Assembly (NCBI RefSeq): GCF_024753255.1
Contig: NZ_JANUHA010000005.1
Coordinates: forward strand, 62,001 to 126,000
Origin: Massilia agri
GTDB taxonomy: Bacteria > Pseudomonadota > Gammaproteobacteria > Burkholderiales > Burkholderiaceae_D
Length of the DNA: 64,000 bases
Reading direction: 5' to 3'
In this document: positions 56,899-64,000 of the stretch, in pieces
How positions within the stretch are numbered: position 1 is the stretch's first letter
Layout: each line of letters begins with the position of its first letter
Notes under the pieces: model-generated
Databases searched by the model: none
Told to the model about the DNA's origin: nothing
Seen by the model: the letters and a program-made list of their open reading frames with translations, nothing else
Position numbers and translations under genes: made by a program

Positions 56899-58041
56899 TC
56901 ACAGCTTGGCCGGGAAGTGCTGGCTGTGGACGGTGTGCGGCGCAACGCCCACCTGGCCGGGCTTCTTCAACAGGTAGTCGAAGCCGGCCTTGTCCCCCTT
57001 CAGGGCGCCGTTCAGGAAGTTCAGGACATAGCGCGCGCTCAAGGCATACGATTGCGCCACTTCTTCGCGGCTGTATTCCTCGAAGGTCAGCGGATCGAGG
57101 CGCAGGTAGCTGGTGCCGAAATGGACGTGCTCCATCGCATACATCGTCAGCAGATAGACGTCGGCGCCTGTCATCTTCAACAGGATGCTGCCGGAGTGGT
57201 CCGGCTTGAACTTCAGCCCGCGCTCGAAGGGCGGCGGACGCTGGGCCAGGTAGAGCAGGGGCGTGCGCAATTGCTCAGGCTTCAGGTAGGGGACTTTCGA
57301 GAGCATCTCGTGGCGGTAGCGCACGGTGCCGTCCAGGCAGACCAGGGCCTTGATGCGATCGTCCTGGGCCGCGGCCAGCACATTGGCCATGCCGCCCCAT
57401 GAAAAGCCGGCAGCGGCGAGCCGGGAAGGGTCGGCCTCGGGCAGTGTCTGCGCGTAGCCGACCAGGAAGCGGATATCGGCGGCCTGGAGTTCGGCATGGG
57501 CCAGATCGTCTTTCTGCCAGCGCTCGTCGACGCCCAGCGCCGGGCTGGCGATCACGAGGTAGCCATGGCTGGCAAGGAATTCCATCATCTCCGCGTTTTC
57601 GAACACATTGCTGCTGATGCTAGGCGAGTAGATCACCACCGGGAACTTGCCCGGCAGCGCCTTGGCATCGCGTACCGCCCAGAGCACGGCCTTGCGTTCG
57701 GCGGCGACTTCCGCAGCCGGCTTATCTTCGTTGACGAATTTCAGCCACTCCGCCAGCACCTTGTCGCGCTCGGCCGGCGGACGCGTGAAATCGTCGTCCC
57801 AACCCAACAGCTGCAGGTAGTCGTCGTAGCGCATCGGCTGCCCGTCTTTCTGGGCCGGGTACCAGATGGCGGTCTGGATCGGGCGCGGCTTGCCCTTATA
57901 GCTGCGGCTGGGGTCGGATTGCTGGACGGTCCGGAAGCCCACGGCGTAGGCGCCCGGCTTGTTATGGAAGGGGAAGGCCTGCTGGGCGCCGGCCGAGCTA
58001 CTGAAGAAGACGAGCAGGAAAACCGCGATAAGCCTGAACAA
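56899..58041 (-). CDS. Secreted alpha/beta hydrolase without tail (paralogue 3)
   Basis: 380 residues. TTG start at 58041, decided by GGAGG five bases upstream and a signal peptide directly after it (MFRLIAVFLLVFFSSSAGAQ). Same family as 9415-10968 and 48093-49655: RPIQTAIWYPAQKDGQPM, FPVVIYSPSISSNVFENAEM, nucleophile Ser214 in AAGFSWGGMANVLAAAQDDR, RYVLNFLNGALKGDKAGFDY. It lacks the TPR-like tail. In front of it is a palindrome at 58059-58075. Confidence 0.82.
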   Translation of the reverse strand: MFRLIAVFLLVFFSSSAGAQQAFPFHNKPGAYAVGFRTVQQSDPSRSYKGKPRPIQTAIWYPAQKDGQPMRYDDYLQLLGWDDDFTRPPAERDKVLAEWLKFVNEDKPAAEVAAERKAVLWAVRDAKALPGKFPVVIYSPSISSNVFENAEMMEFLASHGYLVIASPALGVDERWQKDDLAHAELQAADIRFLVGYAQTLPEADPSRLAAAGFSWGGMANVLAAAQDDRIKALVCLDGTVRYRHEMLSKVPYLKPEQLRTPLLYLAQRPPPFERGLKFKPDHSGSILLKMTGADVYLLTMYAMEHVHFGTSYLRLDPLTFEEYSREEVAQSYALSARYVLNFLNGALKGDKAGFDYLLKKPGQVGVAPHTVHSQHFPAKL

Positions 58042-58058
58042 GATTGCCTCCCTATGCT

Positions 58059-58075
58059 GTGATTGTTGTAATCAC
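58059..58075. promoter_or_regulatory. Palindrome before hydrolase paralogue 3
   Basis: GTGATT-GTTGT-AATCAC, perfect 6-bp arms, 18 bases before the TTG start. A second palindrome GCAAAA-A-TTTTGC lies at 58102-58114. The segment 58050-58140 is AT-rich. Both could be regulator sites in the hydrolase promoter region. Confidence 0.4.
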
Positions 58076-58154
58076 TCTAGCATTAGGATTGCTGTTTTGT
58101 GGCAAAAATTTTGCTATCCTGTGGAAGTTATTCCTACTGCATGAATCAGGGGAG

Positions 58155-58200
58155 GCGGAAAAGCAAACGCCCCGCGGCATCGACGATGCGGCGGGGCGTT
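58155..58200 (-). terminator. Terminator after the M23 peptidase gene
   Basis: AACGCCCCGC (58166-58175) and GCGGGGCGTT (58191-58200), with an inner GCATC-GAC-GATGC hairpin: about 15 bp of stem with one mismatch. On the minus strand it is followed by TGCTTTTCC. Confidence 0.75.
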
Positions 58201-58217
58201 GAAGGGACGTGCCTGGC

Positions 58218-59582
58218 TCAGCGGGCTGCCATCGCATTGCCGCTCGGGGCGAGCAGCGAGAAGCGGTGGTTCATCTCGGCAGCCGCCATGCGGAAGCGCG
58301 AGAGTTCGGCCGGGGTCAGCGGCTGCTGGGCCAGCGACTTGAACTTGTTCGGATCCTGGGCCTGGCCGGCAACGCGGAACTCGTAGTGCAGGTGAGGTCC
58401 GGTCGACCAGCCGGTCGAGCCGACGTAGCCGATCACCTGGCCCTGGCTGACCTTGGCGCCCTTGCGCATGCCCGGCGCGATACGGCTCATGTGGGCATAG
58501 GCGGTGCTGTACTTCGACCAGTGCTTGACGACGACCTGGTTGCCATAGCCGCCGCTGTTGCCGGCGAAATCGATGACGCCGTCCGCGGCGGCGCGGATCG
58601 GGGTGCCCGTCGAGGCGGCATAGTCGACGCCCTTGTGCGCCTTCCACTTGCCCGAGATCGGATGCACGCGCATCGAGAAGCCGGAGGAGATACGGGAGAA
58701 TTCCAGCGGCGACTTCAGGAAGGCCTTCTTCATGGCCTTGCCGTCGAGGGTGTAGTAGCCGCCCTGCCTGGTGACGGGGTCTTCGTACCAGACCGACTGG
58801 TAGGCGACGCCGCGGTTGACGAACTCGCCGGCGAGGACGCGGCCGGTCTTGACCAGCTCGCCATCCAGCCAGAAGGTTTCGTACACGACGTTGAAACGGT
58901 CGCCGCGCCTGATGTCCGAACGGAAGTCGATATTGGTCGAGAACATCTCGATCATCTGGCTCACGATCGAATCCGGCATGCTGCCGCCGTCGACGTTGGA
59001 GTCGGTGGCCGAGTACAGCGAGCTCTTGATTTCGCGCGAACGCATTTCGACGCGGCGCTCCAGCTTGGCCGGGGCGTCCGAAGCGACGAACTTGTCGCCT
59101 TCGCGCTCGACCGTGATCTGGCGCGCTTCGCCACCCTTGCCGTCCGTGATCGTGGCGCGCATCGACAGCAGCAGGCCATTCTCGTCGGTTTCCGCCTGGA
59201 CGCGCTTGCCGGTCTTGAGCGACAGCAGGCGGCGGGCGGTTTTATCGGAGCGGAAGAATTTCTGGGCATCGGCATCGTCGACGCCAAGGCGGGTGAAGAG
59301 GGAGCCGAGCGAATCGCCGGGGCGGATGCGCTCTTCGCGGATGAATTGCTGCTCGTCTTGCTGGAGGGCGGCGATCTGGTCTGCCAGGTTCGGCAGTTCC
59401 AGGTCTTGCTCGATCGACTTGACCGGAAGATCGGACGCATCCGGTGCGATCGGCGACACGCCGATGGCTCCGAAGGCGCACACGCTCATGAACACGGCGC
59501 CGGCGCTGACGATGCGCGCCTTGCGGGTTCGTGGCAGCAGCTGGAGCAGGCTCTGACGGGTGATTTTCTGTATAGGGTTCAT
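58218..59582 (-). CDS. M23-family peptidoglycan endopeptidase
   Basis: 454 residues. N-terminal membrane anchor or signal (about 24-45), a LysM/OapA-like region (about 85-130, IRPGDSLGSLFTRLGVDDAD), then the zinc peptidase at about 310-420 with HPISGKWKAHKGVDYAA (HxxxxxxxHxxxD) and HLHYEF (HxH). Expected to cut peptide cross-links in the periplasm, like MepM. Divergent from tyrS with a 149-base gap; the pairing is conserved in Burkholderiales. Confidence 0.93.
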   Translation of the reverse strand: MNPIQKITRQSLLQLLPRTRKARIVSAGAVFMSVCAFGAIGVSPIAPDASDLPVKSIEQDLELPNLADQIAALQQDEQQFIREERIRPGDSLGSLFTRLGVDDADAQKFFRSDKTARRLLSLKTGKRVQAETDENGLLLSMRATITDGKGGEARQITVEREGDKFVASDAPAKLERRVEMRSREIKSSLYSATDSNVDGGSMPDSIVSQMIEMFSTNIDFRSDIRRGDRFNVVYETFWLDGELVKTGRVLAGEFVNRGVAYQSVWYEDPVTRQGGYYTLDGKAMKKAFLKSPLEFSRISSGFSMRVHPISGKWKAHKGVDYAASTGTPIRAAADGVIDFAGNSGGYGNQVVVKHWSKYSTAYAHMSRIAPGMRKGAKVSQGQVIGYVGSTGWSTGPHLHYEFRVAGQAQDPNKFKSLAQQPLTPAELSRFRMAAAEMNHRFSLLAPSGNAMAAR

Positions 59583-59731
59583 GCAATCAGTTAAAATTTG
59601 CGGCTGAACTTTCAGGGCCCTTGCTTCTTATCGTTGTGCAAAGTTTTCTACAGGCAACAGAACAAGGATCGTGAATTATACCAAAAGATGTGGTCCTACA
59701 ACCGCTTTAGCCAATTTCCTACACGAATTTT

Positions 59732-61003
59732 ATGACCTCTACTGTTTCGTCCGGTAACGGCGCCCCGGTGAATTCTTCCGCCCCTCTGCCGTTGACGGAC
59801 AAGGTGCAGGAGGCGCTGGCCATTGCCAAGCGCGGTGTCGATGAACTCCTGATCGAAAGCGAATTCGCCCAGAAGCTGGCGCGTTCCGAACAAAGCGGCA
59901 CGCCGCTGCGCATCAAGCTGGGCCTGGACCCGACAGCGCCCGACCTGCACCTGGGCCACACCGTGGTGCTGAACAAGATGCGCCAGCTGCAAGACCTCGG
60001 CCACCAGGTGATCTTCCTGATCGGCGACTTCACCTCGATGATCGGCGACCCCTCGGGCCGCAACGCCACCCGCCCGCCCCTGACCCGCGAGCAGGTCGAG
60101 GAAAACGCCATGACGTATTTCCGCCAAGCATCCCTCGTGCTGGACGCCGCGCGCACGGAAATCCGCTACAACTCCGAATGGTGCGACCCGCTGGGCGCGC
60201 GCGGCATGATCCAGCTGGCCTCGCGCTACACCGTGGCCCGCATGATGGAGCGCGACGATTTCACCAAGCGCTACAAGAGTGGGACCCCGATTGCCGTGCA
60301 TGAGTTCCTTTACCCTTTGATGCAGGGCTATGATTCGGTCGCTTTGAAGGCGGACCTTGAACTTGGTGGCACCGACCAGAAGTTCAACCTCCTCGTTGGC
60401 CGTGAATTACAGAAAGATTATGGCCAGGAACAGCAATGCATCCTGACCATGCCCCTGCTCGAGGGCCTGGACGGCGTCGAGAAGATGTCCAAGTCCAAGA
60501 ACAATTACATCGGCATCACAGAAGCGCCGAACACCATGTTCGGCAAGCTGATGAGCATCTCGGACACCATGATGTGGAAGTACTACGACCTGCTGTCCTT
60601 CCGCTCGATCGCCGACATCGCCAAGCTCAAGGCCGAGGTGGAAGCCGGCGCCAACCCCCGGGACGCGAAAGTGGCGCTGGGCAAGGAAATCGTCACGCGC
60701 TTCCACTCGGCCCAGGCGGCCGACGATGCGCTGGCCGACTTCGTCAACCGCTCCAAGGGCGGCATCCCGGACGAGGTGCCGGAAGTGGCCCTGGCGGGCG
60801 CGCCGATGGGCGTGGCCCAGCTGCTCAAGGCGGCCGGCCTGTGCGCTTCCACCTCGGAAGCGATGCGCATGGTCGACCAGGGCGGCGTGCGCATCGACGG
60901 CGCCGTGGTCAGCGACAAGGGCCTGCAGGTCGAAGCCGGCACTTTCGTGATGCAAGTCGGCAAGCGCAAGTTCGCTCGCGTGACCCTGGCCGGTTCGCAA
61001 TGA
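59732..61003 (+). CDS. tyrS: Tyrosyl-tRNA synthetase
   Basis: 423 residues. Class I signature HLGH ([13 protein letters not shown], about 72), KMSKSKNNY (about 252), S4-like RNA-binding domain at the end ([20 protein letters not shown]). The TyrZ-like subtype. Codons from about 60274 to 60430 are markedly richer in third-position A/T (CTT, TTG, GGT, GAT) than the rest of the gene. dtd starts within its stop codon (ATGA). Confidence 0.95.
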   Translation: MTSTVSSGNGAPVNSSAPLPLTDKVQEALAIAKRGVDELLIESEFAQKLARSEQSGTPLRIKLGLDPTAPDLHLGHTVVLNKMRQLQDLGHQVIFLIGDFTSMIGDPSGRNATRPPLTREQVEENAMTYFRQASLVLDAARTEIRYNSEWCDPLGARGMIQLASRYTVARMMERDDFTKRYKSGTPIAVHEFLYPLMQGYDSVALKADLELGGTDQKFNLLVGRELQKDYGQEQQCILTMPLLEGLDGVEKMSKSKNNYIGITEAPNTMFGKLMSISDTMMWKYYDLLSFRSIADIAKLKAEVEAGANPRDAKVALGKEIVTRFHSAQAADDALADFVNRSKGGIPDEVPEVALAGAPMGVAQLLKAAGLCASTSEAMRMVDQGGVRIDGAVVSDKGLQVEAGTFVMQVGKRKFARVTLAGSQ

Positions 61004-61458
61004 TTGGCTTGCTGCAACGGGTCAGCGAAGCGAGCGTGAGCGTCGACGGCGAAGTCGTCGGCGCCATTGGCGCCGGCCTGATGGTGCTGGTATGCGCCGA
61101 GAAGGGCGATACCGAGCGCGAAGCCGATGCGCTGCTGGCCAAGCTGCTCGGCTACCGGGTGTTTTCGGACGAGGCCGGCAAGATGAACCGCAGCATCACC
61201 GATACCCAGGGCGGCCTGCTGCTGGTGCCGCAGTTCACGCTCGCGGCGGACACCAGATCGGGCACGCGGCCCTCGTTTTCGCCGGCGGCCGCGCCGGAAG
61301 ACGGGCGCCGCCTGTTCGACCATGTCGTGCGACAAGCCAGGTCCCGCCATGGCATTGTCGAGACCGGCAAATTCGGCGCCGACATGAAAGTTGGCCTGGT
61401 CAACGATGGTCCGGTGACTTTCTGGCTGCAGGTTGATCCGATCGGCATTGTGCGCTGA
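61000..61458 (+). CDS. dtd: D-aminoacyl-tRNA deacylase
   Basis: Hydrolyses D-amino acids from mischarged tRNA, first noted with D-Tyr-tRNA, so the link with tyrS makes sense. 152 residues. [29 protein letters not shown] (SQxT-like motif with Pro in place of Ser) and [10 protein letters not shown] (the Gly-cisPro motif). Start overlaps the tyrS stop by 4 bases. Confidence 0.94.
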   Translation: MIGLLQRVSEASVSVDGEVVGAIGAGLMVLVCAEKGDTEREADALLAKLLGYRVFSDEAGKMNRSITDTQGGLLLVPQFTLAADTRSGTRPSFSPAAAPEDGRRLFDHVVRQARSRHGIVETGKFGADMKVGLVNDGPVTFWLQVDPIGIVR

Positions 61459-61517
61459 AATCCACTGAATTTCTTGGATTGAACGAGAGTCAATAGGAGC
61501 AGGGGATGGGAGGACGT

Positions 61518-62183
61518 ATGCGTATCTGGAGCGATTCATTCAAGGAAGGCGGGGTGGTCCCGGACCGATGTGCGTTTGCCGTCAGCGACCCGGCCAGCCA
61601 CGTCAAGCTGTCCAGCAACCGTAGTCCTCATATCGCCTGGGACGACGTGCCATCGGGCGCCAAGTCCCTGGTCCTGATTTGCCACGATCCGGACGTCCCG
61701 TCGAAGGGCGACGACGTGAACCAGGAAGGGCGCACGGTGCCCGACTCCCTGCCGCGTGTCGATTTCTTCCACTGGCTGCTGGTCGACATCCCGGTCTGCC
61801 TCAAGTCCTTGAGCGAGGGCATGTTCTCGGATATGGTTACGCCCCACGGCAAGCCCGGCCCGCTGGTACCCTTCACCATCAAGAACGGCACCGAACACCA
61901 ATTGCGCCAGGGCGTCAACGACTATACCGGCTGGTTCGCGGGCGACCCCGACATGGCCGGTGAATACTATGGCTACGACGGCCCCTGTCCGCCGTGGAAT
62001 GACGAGCGGGTGCATACCTACGTCTTCACGCTGTACGCACTCGACATCCCGCGCCTGCCGCTCGAAGGCCGCTTTACCGGCGCCGAGCTGCGCCTGGCCA
62101 TCCGCGGCCACATCCTGGACGAAGCGCGCACCTTCGGCGTGTATTCGCTCAATCCGGCCGTCGCGGCCACCCTGGACAAGTAA
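61518..62183 (+). CDS. YbhB/YbcL-type phosphatidylethanolamine-binding (PEBP) protein
   Basis: 221 residues. MRIWSDSFKEGGVVPDRCAF, DPDVPSK, FFHWLLVDIP and the C-terminal HTYVFTLYALDIP match bacterial PEBP (Raf-kinase-inhibitor-like). GGGAGG four bases before the ATG at 61518 and the family's usual start favour it over the ATG at 61506. Role unknown; no signal peptide. Confidence 0.87.
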   Translation: MRIWSDSFKEGGVVPDRCAFAVSDPASHVKLSSNRSPHIAWDDVPSGAKSLVLICHDPDVPSKGDDVNQEGRTVPDSLPRVDFFHWLLVDIPVCLKSLSEGMFSDMVTPHGKPGPLVPFTIKNGTEHQLRQGVNDYTGWFAGDPDMAGEYYGYDGPCPPWNDERVHTYVFTLYALDIPRLPLEGRFTGAELRLAIRGHILDEARTFGVYSLNPAVAATLDK

Positions 62184-62229
62184 TCAAGCACGGACATACC
62201 GCCCCGAGGTTCGGGCGCGAACGAACCTC

Positions 62230-62895
62230 ATGCCATCGAACGACAAGAACAGAACCACCAACATCCTCCTGATCCGCCATGGCGAGACCGCCTGGAATGC
62301 CGAAAGACGGCTCCAGGGGCATCTCGACATCGCCCTCAACGCCGAGGGTGCGCGCCAGGCCGCGCTGCTGGCCGCCGCGCTGGCGCCGGAACGCATCGAC
62401 TACGTCGTTTCCAGCGACCTGCTGCGCGCCCGCCAGACCGCCGAGGCCATCGCGGCCTCGCGCGGCATGACGGTCGGCATCGATCCGGCCCTGCGCGAGC
62501 GCTGCTACGGTGGTTTCGAAGGCCTGCTGTACAGCGAGATCGCGGCGCGCTTCCCGCTCGAATTCGCCGCCTGGCAGGCGCGCGACGTCGATGCCGTGCT
62601 GCCGGCGGGGGCGAACCAGGGCGAGACCTTCCGCCAATTCTACGACCGCGCGACCGGCGCAATCCTGGAGCATGCGGCGGCGCATCCTGGCAAGACGATC
62701 GCGCTGGTGGCGCATGGCGGGGTGCTGGAATGCGCCTACCGGAAGGCAGTGGGGCTGCCGCTGGAGACGCCGCGCGACTTCAAGGTGCTCAATGCGAGCG
62801 TGAACCGTTTCGTGGTGGAGGAGGGCGGTTTGCGCCTGCTGAGCTGGGGCGAGGTGGAGCACCTGAAACCCGCCGTGCTGGATGACCTGGGCTGA
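62230..62895 (+). CDS. Histidine phosphatase family protein (GpmB/CobC-like)
   Basis: 221 residues. LLIRHGETAWNAERRLQGHL carries the phosphohistidine (RHGE), ALRERCYGGFEGLL the acid region, LVAHGGVLECAY the second His. Annotated in relatives as phosphoglycerate mutase 2, although many are general phosphatases. ATG at 62230; a longer in-frame frame begins inside the PEBP gene and is not real. Confidence 0.9.
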   Translation: MPSNDKNRTTNILLIRHGETAWNAERRLQGHLDIALNAEGARQAALLAAALAPERIDYVVSSDLLRARQTAEAIAASRGMTVGIDPALRERCYGGFEGLLYSEIAARFPLEFAAWQARDVDAVLPAGANQGETFRQFYDRATGAILEHAAAHPGKTIALVAHGGVLECAYRKAVGLPLETPRDFKVLNASVNRFVVEEGGLRLLSWGEVEHLKPAVLDDLG

Positions 62896-63057
62896 GCGTT
62901 TTTTACGCAATCCCCCGTGCCGCATGCGGCGCCTACCCCCACTCCCACCCCCTGCCAATATCACACGCGCAACAATCCGAAAAAATTCTGCCGCTATTTT
63001 GAGCAGCGAATGAGGTAAAATAATAGGTTCCCCGAGAAACTTTCGAGATTTTCCGCT

Positions 63058-64000
63058 GTGCAAATCGGCCCCTATATCCTGCGTAACAATGTCTTCGTCG
63101 CCCCCATGGCCGGGGTGACGGACCGCCCGTTCCGTCAGCTGTGCAAGCAGCTCGGCGCGGGCTACGCCGTATCCGAGATGGCGGCTTCGAATCCGCGCCT
63201 GTGGGCCAGCGAAAAGACCTCGCGCCGCACCGACCACGCCGGGGAAATGGAACCGAAGGCCGTGCAGATCGCCGGCGCCGACCCGAAAGACCTGGCCGAT
63301 TGCGCCAGGTTCAACGTCGAGCGCGGCGCCCAGATCATCGACATCAATATGGGTTGCCCGGTCAAGAAGGTGTGCAACAGCTGGTGCGGGTCCGCGCTGC
63401 TGCAGCACGAGGACCTGGTCGAGCGCATCCTGCACGCCGTGGTCGAGGCCGTCGACGTGCCCGTCACCCTGAAATTCCGCACCGGCTGGGATCGCCAGAA
63501 CAAGAATGCCCTGACGATTGCCCGCATGGCGGAACAGGCCGGCATCCAGATGCTGACCCTGCACGGCCGCACCCGCGCCGACGGCTACAAGGGCGAGGCC
63601 GAGTACGACACCATCCGCGCCGTCAAGGCGGCGGTCGGCATTCCGGTGGTCGCCAACGGCGACATCACCACCCCGGAAAAAGCGAAGTTCGTGCTCGACT
63701 ACACGGGCGCCGACGCCGTCATGATCGGCCGCGCCGCCCAGGGCCGCCCCTGGATCTGCCGCGAGATCGACCATTACCTGCGTACTGGCGAGCATCTGCC
63801 GGCGCCGACGGTCGAAGAAGTGCGCAGCCTGATGAACGAACACCTGCCGGCGCACTATGCCTTCTATGGCGAGTACGTCGGCGTGCGCACCGCCCGCAAG
63901 CACATCGGGTGGTATGTGCAGGACCTGCCCGGCGGCGAAGAATTCCGCCAGCGCATGAACCTGCTGGAGTCGACTGCCGAACAACTAAACGCGGTCGACG
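63058..64000 (+). CDS. dusB: tRNA-dihydrouridine synthase B, cut by window end
   Basis: Flavoenzyme reducing uridine 17 or nearby positions of tRNA. GTG start at 63058, giving the usual opening VQIGPYILRNNVFVAPMAGV (Met at position 1 in the protein). DusB motifs: NMGCPVKKVCNSWCGSALL (active-site Cys), LKFRTGWD, LTLHGRTRADGYKGEA (catalytic region), VVANGDITTP, AVMIGRAAQGRPW. About 314 codons are visible and the stop lies beyond 64000. In relatives fis follows directly. Confidence 0.95.
   Translation, partial: MQIGPYILRNNVFVAPMAGVTDRPFRQLCKQLGAGYAVSEMAASNPRLWASEKTSRRTDHAGEMEPKAVQIAGADPKDLADCARFNVERGAQIIDINMGCPVKKVCNSWCGSALLQHEDLVERILHAVVEAVDVPVTLKFRTGWDRQNKNALTIARMAEQAGIQMLTLHGRTRADGYKGEAEYDTIRAVKAAVGIPVVANGDITTPEKAKFVLDYTGADAVMIGRAAQGRPWICREIDHYLRTGEHLPAPTVEEVRSLMNEHLPAHYAFYGEYVGVRTARKHIGWYVQDLPGGEEFRQRMNLLESTAEQLNAVD

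Overview
The window is GC-rich, densely coded chromosomal DNA from a betaproteobacterium. The gene content and order (fmt-def / LysM-dprA-smg ... topB; coq7; rplM-rpsI ... argC-bactofilin-erpA-anmK ... M23 peptidase / tyrS-dtd ... dusB) point to Burkholderiales, most likely Oxalobacteraceae of the Massilia/Telluria/Duganella kind. Full-length cobalamin-dependent metH, Coq7-type ubiquinone synthesis, three chemoreceptors and a flagellar cap protein suggest an aerobic, motile environmental bacterium. No rRNA, tRNA, CRISPR array, insertion sequence or prophage was recognised.

Layout: 251-9347 is housekeeping: metH (-), a small BrnA-like antitoxin, fmt/def (-), then LysM protein, dprA and smg (+). 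9415-20457 is an accessory stretch: a secreted alpha/beta hydrolase, a metallophosphoesterase lipoprotein, three LysR regulators, a GST, two drug/metabolite-type exporters and a GNAT acetyltransferase. topB follows at 20577, although smg and topB are usually adjacent in relatives. 23468-29874 holds a chemoreceptor, a small hydrolase/Dabb/AraC run, a proline dehydrogenase and a beta-lactamase-fold hydrolase. 29959-34695 encodes an ABC ATPase plus a 1193-residue permease fused to an M1 aminopeptidase. 34898-36010 ends in coq7. 36072-42123 has a second chemoreceptor, OsmC and an S33 peptidase-NatA-NatB-like operon. 42421-43251 is rplM-rpsI. 43449-49655 is accessory: a membrane-tethered XRE regulator with a partner protein, a lipocalin-like protein, LysR, a divergent SDR/TetR pair with clear operators, and a second secreted hydrolase. 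49743-52939 is argC, bactofilin, erpA, anmK. 53094-58041 is accessory: fliD, a third chemoreceptor, an NTF2-like protein and a third hydrolase of the same family. 58218-64000 is the M23 peptidase, tyrS-dtd, a PEBP protein, a histidine phosphatase and dusB, which is cut by the window edge.

Three patterns stand out. First, three housekeeping blocks are each opened by an accessory cassette, and every cassette carries one member of the same secreted hydrolase family (catalytic GFSWGG). Second, two unrelated ABC-2 exporters within 12 kb are each tied to an exopeptidase-like enzyme, one by fusion and one by operon. Third, the SDR/TetR intergenic region shows a near-consensus promoter with an 18-bp perfect palindrome just downstream and a degenerate second copy before tetR. 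All functional calls come from reading the translated sequence; no database search was possible.
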